The position numbers and the translations under genes are program-made. The notes beneath the pieces are model-generated. The model was not told the origin of the DNA. It saw only the letters and a list, made by a program, of their open reading frames with translations, and ran no database searches. A stretch of 64,000 nucleotides of DNA from an uncultured Collinsella sp. (GTDB lineage Bacteria > Actinomycetota > Coriobacteriia > Coriobacteriales > Coriobacteriaceae). Below, piece by piece: positions 1 through 8,203 of the stretch; position 1 is the first letter of the stretch; each line of letters opens with the position of its first letter. The stretch spans positions 124,001-188,000 of the forward strand of contig CAKUGY010000002.1 of NCBI GenBank assembly GCA_934654835.1, given 5' to 3'.

Positions 1-162
1 GCCCGCGACGAGCACGAGCCGCGTGAGGATCGCGGTGGCGAGGGCTCTGCCGACCAGGGCCAGAAGCGCCGCCGCCGTCGTCGTTCCCGCAAGCCGCGTC
101 AAGATGGTGGCGAGGGCTCGACCCAAAACTCGTCCGCACCGCAACCGCCTGCCGGCGAATAG
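1..162 (+). CDS. C-terminal end of an unidentified protein with a basic tail (partial)
   Basis: The window opens inside an open frame that ends at TAG 160-162. The visible 53 residues are low-complexity: acidic/Gly-rich, then a run of six arginines followed by SRKPR, then a Ser/Pro/Gln-rich end. Tails like this are common on RNA-binding proteins such as DEAD-box helicases or RNase E/G in high-GC actinobacteria, but no domain is visible, so the product cannot be named. It is read in the same direction as comF. Confidence 0.6.
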   Translation, partial: ARDEHEPREDRGGEGSADQGQKRRRRRRSRKPRQDGGEGSTQNSSAPQPPAGE

Positions 163-225
163 CGCCCGCGAGCGGATTTAACCTGCCTGACCCCAAGCGC
201 ATCGAGGTATCATAGCGCTGAATCA

Positions 226-261
226 ACAACCCTCCCTGCGACCGAACGTAGGGAGGGTTGT
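226..261 (+). terminator. Perfect 12-bp hairpin between the first gene and comF
   Basis: ACAACCCTCCCT (226-237) pairs perfectly with AGGGAGGGTTGT (250-261) around a 12-nt loop. The following bases are only mildly T-rich (TGTCTTG), so it is a weak intrinsic terminator at best. The 3' arm contains the only purine-rich Shine-Dalgarno candidate for the downstream comF start at 265, so the fold would also hide that ribosome binding site. Confidence 0.55.
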
Positions 262-264
262 GTC

Positions 265-1071
265 TTGAAGAGGCATTTGAATGTGTTGGGTTGCCTGCAA
301 GGGGTTGGCGCCCTGCCGTTTGCGGATGAATTACTACCGTTTGCCGAGCGCGCGACGCACGAAGCGCTTGAGGCGCTGTCGCCCACGCGATGCGCCGGTT
401 GCGAGCGCGCCGGTGCGCTTATTTGCCAAGACTGTCTGTCGGCGCTTGCGCTCATTGACCCGCGGCATAGCTGCACTCGATGCGGCGCCCCGTTTGGAGA
501 CCTGCTGTGTACCGAGTGCTCGGTCGAGGGCGCGTCCTCGGCAATGGCCGAGGCGCTCGATCGCTGCTTGGCGTGCGCCGTCTATGTGCACCCGCTGCCG
601 CGGATCATTAAAGCGTACAAAGATGCCGGCGAGCGACGCCTGGCGCCGTATCTGGCAGAGCTGCTATACGACACCGCCCTGCATGCGCAGGTCGCAGCTC
701 CCGATCGCTATGGCGGCGTGCTGTCCGGTGCGGACGCGGTGGTGTTTGTGCCTGCGACAGCGGCGGCGTTTCGGCGGCGTGGCTTTGATCACATGGAGAC
801 CATTGCGCGTCCATTTTGCGAGCTGTCGGGTGTGCCGCTGCTCGATGCCCTCGTTAAGTACGGCCATGGCGACCAGCGTGAACTCGGTCGTGAGGAACGC
901 CGCGAGCGTGCCCGGGGCATGTACGAGACCGTTGAGGACGTGCGGGGCCGCCGTCTGCTGCTCATCGATGACGTCATTACGACGGGTGCGACCATGGCCG
1001 CAGCTTCGGCAGAGCTCAAGCGCGCCGGCGCCGCGGCTGTCGATGGCCTCGCTATCGCACGCGTTTGGTAG
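265..1071 (+). CDS. comF: ComF family phosphoribosyltransferase-like protein
   Basis: 268 aa. The N-terminal part has a double zinc-ribbon pattern with Cys pairs at about residues 43/46, 54/57, 70/73 and 82/85. The C-terminal part is a type I phosphoribosyltransferase fold with the PRPP loop LLLIDDVITTGATM at residues 231-244. ComF proteins are needed for DNA transfer across the membrane in natural transformation and are also kept in non-competent bacteria. The TTG start at 265 follows GGGAGGG by about seven bases; that ribosome site lies in a hairpin arm. The stop overlaps the next reading frame. Product family is secure, the exact start is not. Confidence 0.88.
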   Translation: MKRHLNVLGCLQGVGALPFADELLPFAERATHEALEALSPTRCAGCERAGALICQDCLSALALIDPRHSCTRCGAPFGDLLCTECSVEGASSAMAEALDRCLACAVYVHPLPRIIKAYKDAGERRLAPYLAELLYDTALHAQVAAPDRYGGVLSGADAVVFVPATAAAFRRRGFDHMETIARPFCELSGVPLLDALVKYGHGDQRELGREERRERARGMYETVEDVRGRRLLLIDDVITTGATMAAASAELKRAGAAAVDGLAIARVW

Positions 1072-1082
1072 GGGTGGTTCAT

Positions 1083-2195
1083 GTGGCGTTAAAAATCAGC
1101 CAGTGCAGCAAGCCGACAGAAGAGCAGCTCGCGGCTTCCGTAATTCTGACGGGTGCCTCGGCGCTGCGTATGATGCGCGCCGAGCGCCGGCAGATGGGCT
1201 ATATCGGCTGGAAGGACCTCGAACCCGAGGAGGAACGCCGCGTACTGAGCGCGTCATCGCCCTCGACCGAGGATATCTATCTTCCCGACCTGGTGCGGAT
1301 CGGAGCTAAAAGCGGCGAGGTGCAAGAAGACCTGTGCCTGCTAGTGGGGTCTGCGGCACAGCGCCGCCGCATACCTGGCGTGAGTTGGTCTGTCTGTTCC
1401 GCGGGGTTGCCGGCTGGCTCGATTCTGGAGGTGGAGCCGGGGGTGTACAGCTTGTCTCCCGAAGCCCTCTGCGTTGCCGTCGCGCACGAAGTCGGCTGCA
1501 TTCAGGCATTTGCCCTGGCCCAGGAGCTGTGCTCCAAGATTTCACTGAGCGACCGAGGTGAGTATCTGCCTCCCTATACGTCGCCTGTCGTGAACAAATT
1601 GGCAAAGGACAAGGACCAGCCTGCGGATGTGGGCTACTTTGAGGTCGAACCGGTGCTGACACCCGATCGCCTGGCAGAATACCTCGCAGCTTGCAAAGGG
1701 AGTGCAGCCAAACAGCTGCGGCGCCTGTGCTCCTATCTGTCGGAAAACCTGCGTTCACCCATGGAATGCATCATGCTCGCCCTGTTTTCGCTTCCGTTTT
1801 CCTATGGGGGATTTGCCTGTGGTCCTTTTAAGACCGATTACAAGATTGAGTTCAACGACCGTGCGCAGGCAATTTCGGGGATGCCGCATGCAGTCTGTGA
1901 TGCCTATCAGGAAGCAGCCCGGTTTGACCTGGAATACAACGGTGAGCTGGGTCATGGCTCTCGAAGTGGGCGCATCCACGACGAAAAACGCAACACGGGC
2001 TTTTTGGCCATGGGGATCGAGGTCGCGACCGTCAACAATGAGATGCTTTGCGACATGGAAGCGATGGAAGCACTTGCATGGCGCATCCACCAGCGCATGG
2101 GCAAGCGGTACCAAAATCGCGTGGATGCTCGTCGAAAGAAGCAAGATGCGTTGCTGAATACGCTCCGAGCGTGTTTTGGACTTAAACCAGCTTAG
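1083..2195 (+). CDS. Hypothetical protein with a Vsr/DUF559-like C-terminal region
   Basis: About 370 aa. No family is recognised with certainty. The C-terminal third contains FDLEYNGELGHG, then a D-E-K-R segment and FLAMGIEVATVNNEML, a pattern like the core of Vsr/DUF559 endonuclease-like folds seen in AbiEi-type antitoxins and many Coriobacteriia hypotheticals. A YGGFACGPFKTDY stretch precedes it. GTG 1083 is chosen because AGGGGTGG lies six to eight bases upstream; an in-frame TTG at 1065 overlapping the comF stop is the alternative. The very tight spacing suggests co-transcription with comF. A nuclease role is inference only. Confidence 0.7.
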   Translation: MALKISQCSKPTEEQLAASVILTGASALRMMRAERRQMGYIGWKDLEPEEERRVLSASSPSTEDIYLPDLVRIGAKSGEVQEDLCLLVGSAAQRRRIPGVSWSVCSAGLPAGSILEVEPGVYSLSPEALCVAVAHEVGCIQAFALAQELCSKISLSDRGEYLPPYTSPVVNKLAKDKDQPADVGYFEVEPVLTPDRLAEYLAACKGSAAKQLRRLCSYLSENLRSPMECIMLALFSLPFSYGGFACGPFKTDYKIEFNDRAQAISGMPHAVCDAYQEAARFDLEYNGELGHGSRSGRIHDEKRNTGFLAMGIEVATVNNEMLCDMEAMEALAWRIHQRMGKRYQNRVDARRKKQDALLNTLRACFGLKPA

Positions 2196-2230
2196 TTGTA
2201 TGGCTTCAAAGGGGGTTCGTTCAGGGGCTC

Positions 2231-2447
2231 TGTGCAAAAAATGGCAAATATGAGTACTGTTACTAGATTGGTAGCAGCGAAATTTAATAGTTGCGGACTG
2301 AAAACGTGCATTCATTGAATAGATAATAAACAAATGCGGAGTAACTTGACGCCAAGTAGGCTGCGTGGAAATCAAAAAGGGCTTACAAGGCTGAATAACG
2401 CTGCTACTAAATTGGTAGCAGTACTCATATTTGATGTTTTTTGCACA
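2231..2447. repeat. AT-rich MITE-like palindromic element
   Basis: Arms 2231-2278 and 2400-2447 are 48-base imperfect inverted repeats matching at 40 positions by hand count; both begin TGTGCAAAAAA from the outside and share CAAATATGAGTACTG. The 121-bp centre is AT-rich and has no convincing gene. The inner part of each arm is itself a partial palindrome (GCTAC...GTAGC). The element is much more AT-rich than the flanks. A non-autonomous mobile element or a large cruciform site are both possible. Confidence 0.6.
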
Positions 2448-2568
2448 CGGCACCTGGGGACGGGTGCTTCGGAGCTCCCCGCAGGGGAGCGACGAGCTTC
2501 AAGGGGGCATGAATGGTCCGCTCCGACCTGCGAAATCTGTGCTCACGGTGCGAATGACGCCCCTAACC

Positions 2569-2597
2569 TTAAACTTTAGCTTGAACTTAGCTATAAT
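2569..2597 (+). promoter_or_regulatory. Putative sigma-70 promoter for the lipoprotein gene
   Basis: TTAAAC (2569-2574) and a perfect TATAAT (2592-2597) are separated by 17 bp. This is the best promoter match in the 730-bp gap before the lipoprotein gene and would give a 5' leader of over 300 nt. Confidence 0.55.
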
Positions 2598-2928
2598 GCG
2601 CTACGTTCCTGCCAGGCTGTGGTTGCGGACGGACGAAATGTCCATCCTAGTCCAAGACAGACGCGGTCAAAGGGATCCACGTAAGCGACCGCGTGCGCGC
2701 GGCGCGATCATGGCGCGTCCTAGATGTAAGCCGCACCGTCCGTTCTACTTTCTTTGGGGCAATACCGCCTCGCGGGCGAGCGGGCCAGTCGTGAAGGTGG
2801 TTACGGCCTCCCGAGCAAACGCCCCGGTGCGCAAGTGTGGGGTCAAATACCAGGTCAGCTGGTGGGAACAACCAGATATTCCGCGCAAGGCGCGGATCGT
2901 ATACGACATAGAAGGCAGGGTAGTGGAC
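2598..2928 (+). promoter_or_regulatory. Long structured 5' leader of unknown class
   Basis: The ~330-nt stretch between the putative promoter and the lipoprotein start holds several strong hairpins: ACGCGGTC/GACCGCGT (2661-2668 with 2687-2694), GGCGCG with CGCGTC (2701-2719), and CCGCGC-aag-GCGCGG (2881-2895). The reading frame happens to stay open through it, but the translated residues look like no protein and the real lipoprotein signal begins at 2929. It could be a cis-regulatory leader or a separate small RNA. No known riboswitch core was recognised. Confidence 0.4.
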
Positions 2929-3939
2929 ATGGTAAGGGGCAGCTTGATGCACGCGGCTCGGTTAGGTGCTGGGACCGCGGCGGTCATTGCCGTATTAGGT
3001 CTGAGCGGATGCGCGTTCAATCCACTGTCCACGTTCACGACGCCCACGATTGACCAGATTGAGCGCGAGACCGTCACCCCTACGGTGTCGGACGATGCCC
3101 TGGTCACCCCCGGTACCCTGACGGTCGCCCTCGATACTTCCGATGCCCCGCAGGCCATGCAGGGCGCTGACGGAAACCTCACGGGCTACGCGGTCGATGC
3201 CGCCCGCGCCCTCGCATGCCGTATGGGTCTTAAGGTTGCCTTTGTCGATGTGTCCTCGGCCGATTCTGCGCTCAGCGACAAGAAGGCCGACATCTTCATT
3301 GGCGACATCAAGTCCACGGACGATGGCATCAGCTCGCTTGGCACCTGCCTGTACGACGCCGCCGCCGTGTTTGGCAAGACCAGCGACGGAGAGTCCCTGA
3401 GCGTCTCCACCGACACGCTCAATACTGCCACCCTGGGCGTCCAGATGTCCTCGGCCTCGCAGGAGGCGCTCGCCAAGCAGAGCATCACCGCCAACCAAAA
3501 GACCTTCTCCAACATCAACGAGTGCTTTGAGGCGCTCGAGTCAGGAGAGGTCGATTACGTGATCTGCGACTCCACGGCCGGCGGCTACCTCGCGCGCCTG
3601 ATGAACCAGATCTCGTATGTCGGCACGCTCGAGACGCCCTCGACGCTCGGCGTTGCGGGCCTTGCCTCCAACGATGAGCTGTGCCGCGCCGTCAGCGATG
3701 CCCTCGACGGCATCACGGTCGACGGTACCCTCGAGGCCGTCCACTCCGTCTGGTATGGCACGATGCCCTACGACCTCACCGCCAAGACCGTTTCGGGCGT
3801 CAACATGCAGGCATCTGACTCCTCATCCGACGAGGCCGAGTCTTCCGACGACGAGGCCTCCGATGACAGCGGCGACAGCTCGTCATCTAGCCAAGAAGGC
3901 ACTATCACCGACGATGACATCAACAAGCTCAATAGCTAG
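2929..3939 (+). CDS. Amino-acid-type ABC transporter substrate-binding lipoprotein
   Basis: 336 aa from ATG 2929. The N-terminus has an alanine-rich hydrophobic segment ending in the lipobox LSGC (residues ~24-27), so the mature protein is anchored to the outer membrane face. A family 3 solute-binding fold follows: LTVALDTSDAPQAMQG opening strand, then the GYAVDAARALACRMGLKV segment typical of polar amino-acid receptors. The last ~45 residues are a Ser/Asp/Glu-rich tail. No permease or ATPase lies next to it, so it is an orphan receptor and its ligand is unknown. ATG 2947 with AAGGGG upstream is an alternative start. A terminator follows. Confidence 0.8.
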   Translation: MVRGSLMHAARLGAGTAAVIAVLGLSGCAFNPLSTFTTPTIDQIERETVTPTVSDDALVTPGTLTVALDTSDAPQAMQGADGNLTGYAVDAARALACRMGLKVAFVDVSSADSALSDKKADIFIGDIKSTDDGISSLGTCLYDAAAVFGKTSDGESLSVSTDTLNTATLGVQMSSASQEALAKQSITANQKTFSNINECFEALESGEVDYVICDSTAGGYLARLMNQISYVGTLETPSTLGVAGLASNDELCRAVSDALDGITVDGTLEAVHSVWYGTMPYDLTAKTVSGVNMQASDSSSDEAESSDDEASDDSGDSSSSSQEGTITDDDINKLNS

Positions 3940-4005
3940 TTATTGGTAGGGGTGGCGTCTTCCATGCATTGAGCAGGGCGCCTCTTCACGGTTTCAACAC
4001 GCATT

Positions 4006-4046
4006 GCCGGGTCCCCCAAATAGGGGAGCCCGGCTTTTCTATTTTG
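4006..4046 (+). terminator. Rho-independent terminator of the lipoprotein gene
   Basis: GCCGGG (4006-4011) pairs with CCCGGC (4029-4034), with further pairing of CCCC and GGGG inside, followed by TTTTCTATTTT. The remaining ~200 bp up to hpf are AT-rich and presumably carry the hpf promoter; nothing else is evident there. Confidence 0.85.
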
Positions 4047-4256
4047 ATAAAACAAGCAGGTCAAAGCTAATTTCCAGGAAAAAATCCAACGCCGCCGACG
4101 CCCTTCTATAGCGCACTTTGCCACGGAAAAGTGCGAGACTTCGGTATGCGGTATCAAGCAGTCGTTATTCGGGTCTTTGAGAATCCGGGTGATTAAATAC
4201 ACGGCAATGGGTACATAGCCAGTACAGTAAGTCCCCGAGGCAGATTGGAGCCACGT

Positions 4257-4841
4257 ATGGATATCAAGGTTTCTGGACGCAAGACGACGGTAACCGATGC
4301 TCTGCGTGCGCATGTGGATGAGAAGATCGGCGAGGCGCTCAAGGTTTTCGATATCGAGCCCATGACGGTCGACGTTGTACTTCGCTACGAGAAGAACCCC
4401 TCGAACCCCAACCCGGCGATTGTCGAGGTCACGGTTCGCGCCCGCGGTTCCGTGATTCGTGTCGCCGAGCACGGTGCCGATATGTACGCCGCCATCGACC
4501 TTTCCGCCGATAAGGTCACCCGCCAGCTGCGCAAGTTCAAGACCAAGGTCGTGGACAACCGCCAGGGTGGTGCCAGCGCCGCGGACGTCGCGCCGGTTGA
4601 GCGCGTTGAGGATCTGGCCGACCTGCTGCTGCCCGAGGAGGAGGACGACCTGCTCGTCCGCGAGAAGGTCATCGACGTCACCCCGATGACTGAGGAGCAG
4701 GCGCTGGTGCAGACCGATTTGCTGGGCCATGACTTCTACGTGTTCGAGAACGCGACGACTGGCCTTATCAATGTGGTGTATCACCGTAAGAATGGTGGAT
4801 ATGGCATCATCAAGCCCCGCATCGAAACACTTGACGAGTAA
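4257..4841 (+). CDS. hpf: Ribosome hibernation promoting factor, long form
   Basis: 194 aa. The N-terminal ~100 residues are the RaiA/HPF beta-alpha-beta fold (MDIKVSGRKTTVTDALRAHV...), and the C-terminal ~60 residues match the long-HPF dimerisation domain (VTPMTEEQALVQTDLLGHDFYVF...). Long HPF dimerises and joins 70S ribosomes into inactive 100S particles in stationary phase. A linker of about 45 residues joins the domains. ATG 4257 is chosen over an upstream TTG (4245) because GGAG lies six bases before it. It is a single gene with its own terminator. Confidence 0.95.
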   Translation: MDIKVSGRKTTVTDALRAHVDEKIGEALKVFDIEPMTVDVVLRYEKNPSNPNPAIVEVTVRARGSVIRVAEHGADMYAAIDLSADKVTRQLRKFKTKVVDNRQGGASAADVAPVERVEDLADLLLPEEEDDLLVREKVIDVTPMTEEQALVQTDLLGHDFYVFENATTGLINVVYHRKNGGYGIIKPRIETLDE

Positions 4842-4870
4842 AATACGTTAACTTGCATGAGTTAACGGCT

Positions 4871-4902
4871 GGCGGCCATCCCATGCGGGTGGCCGCCTTT
4901 TT
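4871..4902 (+). terminator. Rho-independent terminator of hpf
   Basis: GGCGGCCA (4871-4878) and TGGCCGCC (4890-4897) form an 8-bp GC stem followed directly by five T residues. Confidence 0.9.
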
Positions 4903-4920
4903 ACGTAAGGAGTCGCTTTG

Positions 4921-5874
4921 ATGGACAAGGCTGCATCCGCCGGCCATTCTGACCGCTGCCGCATCGTCGTCGATACCTGCTGCGACTTTAGCCCCGAGGT
5001 CGCCGCGAACCTCGATGTCGATATCCTGGGCTTCCCCTTCATCATCGATGGCGAGGAGCGCACGGACGACATCTGGTCGAGCATTACACCCAAGGAATTC
5101 TACGACCGTATGCGCGCCGGCGCCCGCGTGTCCACCTCGGCTGTGTCGCTCGGTCGCTATATCGAGTTCTTTACCGAGTGTGCCAAAGAGGGCACGCCCA
5201 CGGTCTACCTGTGCTTTACCTCGGCGCTGTCGTCGAGCTACAACTCCGCGTGCCAGGCGGCAGATGCCGTGCGCGCCGAGTATCCCGACTTTGAGTTGTA
5301 CGTTGTCGATAACGCCCTGCCCTGCGCGACCGGTGAGCTGCTGGCGCTCGAGGCCGTCCGTCAGCGCTCGGCGGGTCTGACCGCCAAGCAGCTGGTCGAA
5401 TGGGCAAACGAGGCCAAGACCTACGTCCACGGTTACTTTACGCTCGAGAGCTTTGACGCCCTGGCGGCCGGCGGCCGCATTCCGCCCGCGGCGGCGCAGC
5501 TCACGGCAAAGCTCGACGTCAAGCCCGAGCTCTCCTACGACCTGGCCGGCTCGCTGTCGCTGATCGGCGTCAACCGCGGCCGCAAAAAGGCGCTCAAGTC
5601 CATCCTCAAGTCGTTCCGCGAGAACTACGTGCCCGATCGCACCATGCCCATCGCCATCATGACGGCCGATGCCGAGAAGGACGGCGATTGGCTCGAGGCC
5701 GCCATCCGCAAGGAGGATGGCTGCGCCGACGTCACCATCATCCGCAGCTCCGTGGGCCCCACCATTGGCTCGCACGTGGGCCCCGGCATGGTGGCTTGCG
5801 CGTTTTGGGGCAAGAACCGCGCCGAGAAAGCCTCGCTTTCCGATCGCATCGCGCGTCGCGTGCGCGGCGAGTAG
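4921..5874 (+). CDS. DegV family fatty-acid-binding protein
   Basis: 317 aa. Begins with the DegV pattern RIVVDTCCDFSPEVA and continues with FIIDGEERTDDIW, TSAVSLGRYIEFF, LCFTSALSSSYNSA and the C-terminal RSSVGPTIGSHVGPGMVACAFWG. DegV proteins (FakB type) bind fatty acids and can present them to a FakA kinase for phospholipid synthesis; no FakA is nearby. AAGGAG nine bases before ATG 4921 sets the start. It is followed by an unrelated dehydrogenase about 100 bp downstream. Confidence 0.92.
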   Translation: MDKAASAGHSDRCRIVVDTCCDFSPEVAANLDVDILGFPFIIDGEERTDDIWSSITPKEFYDRMRAGARVSTSAVSLGRYIEFFTECAKEGTPTVYLCFTSALSSSYNSACQAADAVRAEYPDFELYVVDNALPCATGELLALEAVRQRSAGLTAKQLVEWANEAKTYVHGYFTLESFDALAAGGRIPPAAAQLTAKLDVKPELSYDLAGSLSLIGVNRGRKKALKSILKSFRENYVPDRTMPIAIMTADAEKDGDWLEAAIRKEDGCADVTIIRSSVGPTIGSHVGPGMVACAFWGKNRAEKASLSDRIARRVRGE

Positions 5875-5972
5875 ACAGGCGCTACGCCCACAAGCGCCCT
5901 CAAGTCACGGCCCAAACGCTGGCGCCGAGTATTCAACCTGGTAACAACACCCAACCCAAAAGGAAAGGTTTC

Positions 5973-7052
5973 ATGGCAAACAAGCTCTCCGTCGCATTCA
6001 TCGGCACCGGAATCATGGGTGCCCCCATCGCCGGTCATATCCTGGACGCCGGCTATCCCGTCACGGTCAACAACCGCACCAAGTCCAAGGCCGCCGCACT
6101 CGTCGAGCGCGGTGCCGTCTGGGCCGATACGCCGGCCGAGGCCGCGGCTAACGCCGATGTCGTCTTTACCATGGTGGGCTATCCCTCCGAGGTCGAGGAG
6201 CTCTACCTGGCGGGCGACGGCCTGCTGGCCTGCACCAAGCCCGGCGCGGTCCTGATCGACCTCACCACGAGCTCGCCCGAACTCGCTCGCGACATTGCCG
6301 AGGCCGCCCAGGTCTCCGGCCGCATGGCGTTTGACTGCCCCGTCACCGGCGGCGAGTCGGGCGCGATCGCCGGCACGCTCACGGCTATCGTGGGTGCCAC
6401 CGAGAACGACATCGCCCCGGTCCGCGACATCCTGGCCACCTTCGCGGCCAACATCTGCTGCTTCGATGGCGCCGGCAAGGGCCAGGCGGCCAAGCTCACA
6501 AACCAGGTGTCGCTGGGCGCCTGCATGGTCGGCATGGCCGATGCCATGGCATTTGCCGAGCTCAACGGCCTCGATCTGGAGAAGACCCGCGAGATGATCC
6601 TGGGCGGCACCGGTAAGTCCGGCGCCATGGAGAGCCTGGCGCCCAAGGCGCTCGACGGCGATTACAAGCCCGGCTTTATGGTCGAGCACTTCATTAAGGA
6701 CCTGCGCCTGGCGCTCGCTTACGCCGACGACCGCGAGCTCGCGCTGCCCGGTGCCGACGTGGCCTTTACGCTCTACGACATGCTCGACGCCATCGGTGGC
6801 GCCAAGCTGGGCACCCAGGCCATCACGGTGCTCTACAAGGAGGAGGCCGACGCCATCGCCGCCGGTCTGGACTGGTCGCAGTATCGCCCCGAGGAGCACG
6901 GCGCCCACGAGGACGGCTGCGGTTGCGGTGAGCACGGCGACGACCACGAGTGCGGTTGCGGCCACCACCATGGCGAGGACCACGAGTGCTGCGGCGGCCA
7001 CGGCCACGATGACGGCCACGAGTGCTGCTGCGGCCATCATCACGAGGAGTAG
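5973..7052 (+). CDS. 3-hydroxyisobutyrate dehydrogenase family protein with Cys/His-rich tail
   Basis: 359 aa. Residues 1-~300 are a beta-hydroxyacid dehydrogenase: Rossmann start VAFIGTGIMGAPIAGHIL, the substrate motif DCPVTGGESGAIAGTLT, the catalytic-lysine region GKGQAAKLTNQ and the C-terminal helical domain. Relatives reduce or oxidise tartronate semialdehyde or 3-hydroxyisobutyrate; the true substrate is open. The last 53 residues (307-359) hold 14 His and 9 Cys in HHH and ECC/ECCC clusters and look like a metal-binding appendage not usual in this family. AGGAAAGG before ATG 5973 sets the start. The next gene starts five bases after the stop, so an operon is likely. Confidence 0.9.
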   Translation: MANKLSVAFIGTGIMGAPIAGHILDAGYPVTVNNRTKSKAAALVERGAVWADTPAEAAANADVVFTMVGYPSEVEELYLAGDGLLACTKPGAVLIDLTTSSPELARDIAEAAQVSGRMAFDCPVTGGESGAIAGTLTAIVGATENDIAPVRDILATFAANICCFDGAGKGQAAKLTNQVSLGACMVGMADAMAFAELNGLDLEKTREMILGGTGKSGAMESLAPKALDGDYKPGFMVEHFIKDLRLALAYADDRELALPGADVAFTLYDMLDAIGGAKLGTQAITVLYKEEADAIAAGLDWSQYRPEEHGAHEDGCGCGEHGDDHECGCGHHHGEDHECCGGHGHDDGHECCCGHHHEE

Positions 7053-7057
7053 CGCCC

Positions 7058-7486
7058 ATGAGCTGGACGTTCGTGGTGCTCGCGCTGGTGCTCTTTATCT
7101 TTGCGATCTACATTGGTTTTTTGTGCGGCCAGTGGGCCTGCGAAAAGCGCGTGATCACCAAGCGCGACTACTGGATCGCCAACTTTGCGGGTGCGGCGGC
7201 CGTCATCCTGCTGACCTGGGTGTTCTCGCTGTTCCCGCTGGTGCAGTTTGCGCCGATCGGCTGGCTCGGCGGCTTTATCGCCGGCCTTAAGATGAGCTTT
7301 GGCGAGTCCGTGGGCCCGTGGCGCAAGCATGACGAGGTCTTTAACGTCAACAAGGCCCATCGCACCGCCGCCGATGCGGGCGACGCCGAGGAGCGCCGTC
7401 GTGCGCGTCGCAATGGCGCTGCCGACCGACAGCTCATCTCGGTCACCGATGACAGCAAGGGTGCTGACAAGCACGCTAAGAAATAA
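7058..7486 (+). CDS. Small membrane protein of unknown function
   Basis: 142 aa. Two or three hydrophobic segments: residues ~4-23 (FVVLALVLFIFAIYIGFLCG), ~43-63, and possibly a weaker one at ~66-78. The remaining ~60 residues are charged and presumably cytoplasmic (DAEERRRARRNGAADR). No family recognised. It starts five bases after the dehydrogenase stop and ends 12 bases before the HEAT-repeat gene, so it is the middle gene of a likely four-gene transcript. Confidence 0.75.
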   Translation: MSWTFVVLALVLFIFAIYIGFLCGQWACEKRVITKRDYWIANFAGAAAVILLTWVFSLFPLVQFAPIGWLGGFIAGLKMSFGESVGPWRKHDEVFNVNKAHRTAADAGDAEERRRARRNGAADRQLISVTDDSKGADKHAKK

Positions 7487-7498
7487 GAAGAGGTAACT

Positions 7499-8197
7499 AT
7501 GGCAGAAAACAAAGACGAACAGCTCACCGACGAGGAGCTGGCACAGCTTCAGCTGGCAGAGGAGAACGAGAACGCCGTCGACCGCCTGGTCCAGGAGCTC
7601 GGCTGCCCCACGCGCCGCATCCGCCAGTTTGCCGCCCGCGTGCTGCACCTGCTGGCCGAGCGCGATCCGCAGCGCGTCGTGCCCTGCGTGCCCGCGCTGA
7701 TCGAGGCACTCGACCGTCCCGAGGCTCAGACCCGCTGGGAGGCCCTCGATGCCCTGACGGCGCTCGCCACCACCTGCCCCGAGCAGATGGGCGATGCCTT
7801 TGAGGGTGCCGAGACCGCGCTGTTCGACGAGATTTCCTCCACGCTGCGCTACGCCGCCTTCCGCCTGCTGTGCGTGTGGGGCGCCACGAGCGTCGAGCGT
7901 TCGCGCGAGGCTTGGCCCATCCTGGACGAGGCCATCCAGTGCTACCACGGCGACCTCGAGTATCGCGACATGCTCGGTTGCCTGTACGAGTTTGGTCAGG
8001 GCGAGATCGACGCCGAGGTCGCCGAGAAGCTCGCGCTGCGCCTTAAGTTCGACGCCGAGAACGGCAAGGGCAGCTATCTCAAGGCCCGCTCGAGCGAGAT
8101 TTGCGAAATGCTTGTTAAACGTTTTGGCCTGGATCTCTCCAAAAAGAAGAAGCGTGCTAGCGTTAAAAAATCTGACGACGCCGAAGACGAGGAGTAA
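7499..8197 (+). CDS. HEAT-repeat-like acidic protein
   Basis: 232 aa, alpha-helical and acidic. Residues ~30-150 contain repeated helix pairs of HEAT/Armadillo type (RIRQFAARVLHLLAERDPQRVVPCVPALIEAL, RWEALDALTALA). It ends in a lysine-rich patch (KKKKRASVKK) followed by an acidic stretch. Probably a soluble scaffold or protein-binding factor; no partner can be named. GAAGAGG before ATG 7499 supports the start. The isocitrate dehydrogenase-like gene begins six bases after its stop. Confidence 0.75.
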   Translation: MAENKDEQLTDEELAQLQLAEENENAVDRLVQELGCPTRRIRQFAARVLHLLAERDPQRVVPCVPALIEALDRPEAQTRWEALDALTALATTCPEQMGDAFEGAETALFDEISSTLRYAAFRLLCVWGATSVERSREAWPILDEAIQCYHGDLEYRDMLGCLYEFGQGEIDAEVAEKLALRLKFDAENGKGSYLKARSSEICEMLVKRFGLDLSKKKKRASVKKSDDAEDEE

Positions 8198-8203
8198 CAG
8201 ATT

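Noticed and set aside
2431..2928. N-terminal extension of the lipoprotein reading frame
   Set aside because: The frame is open but the residues show no protein-like pattern, a promoter lies inside it, and the lipoprotein signal peptide starts cleanly at 2929.
2598..2928. T-box, SRP RNA, RNase P RNA or ribosomal L10 leader
   Set aside because: None of the invariant cores (T-box bulge, SRP GGAAGG region, RNase P helices, or an rplJ gene downstream) could be found by eye.
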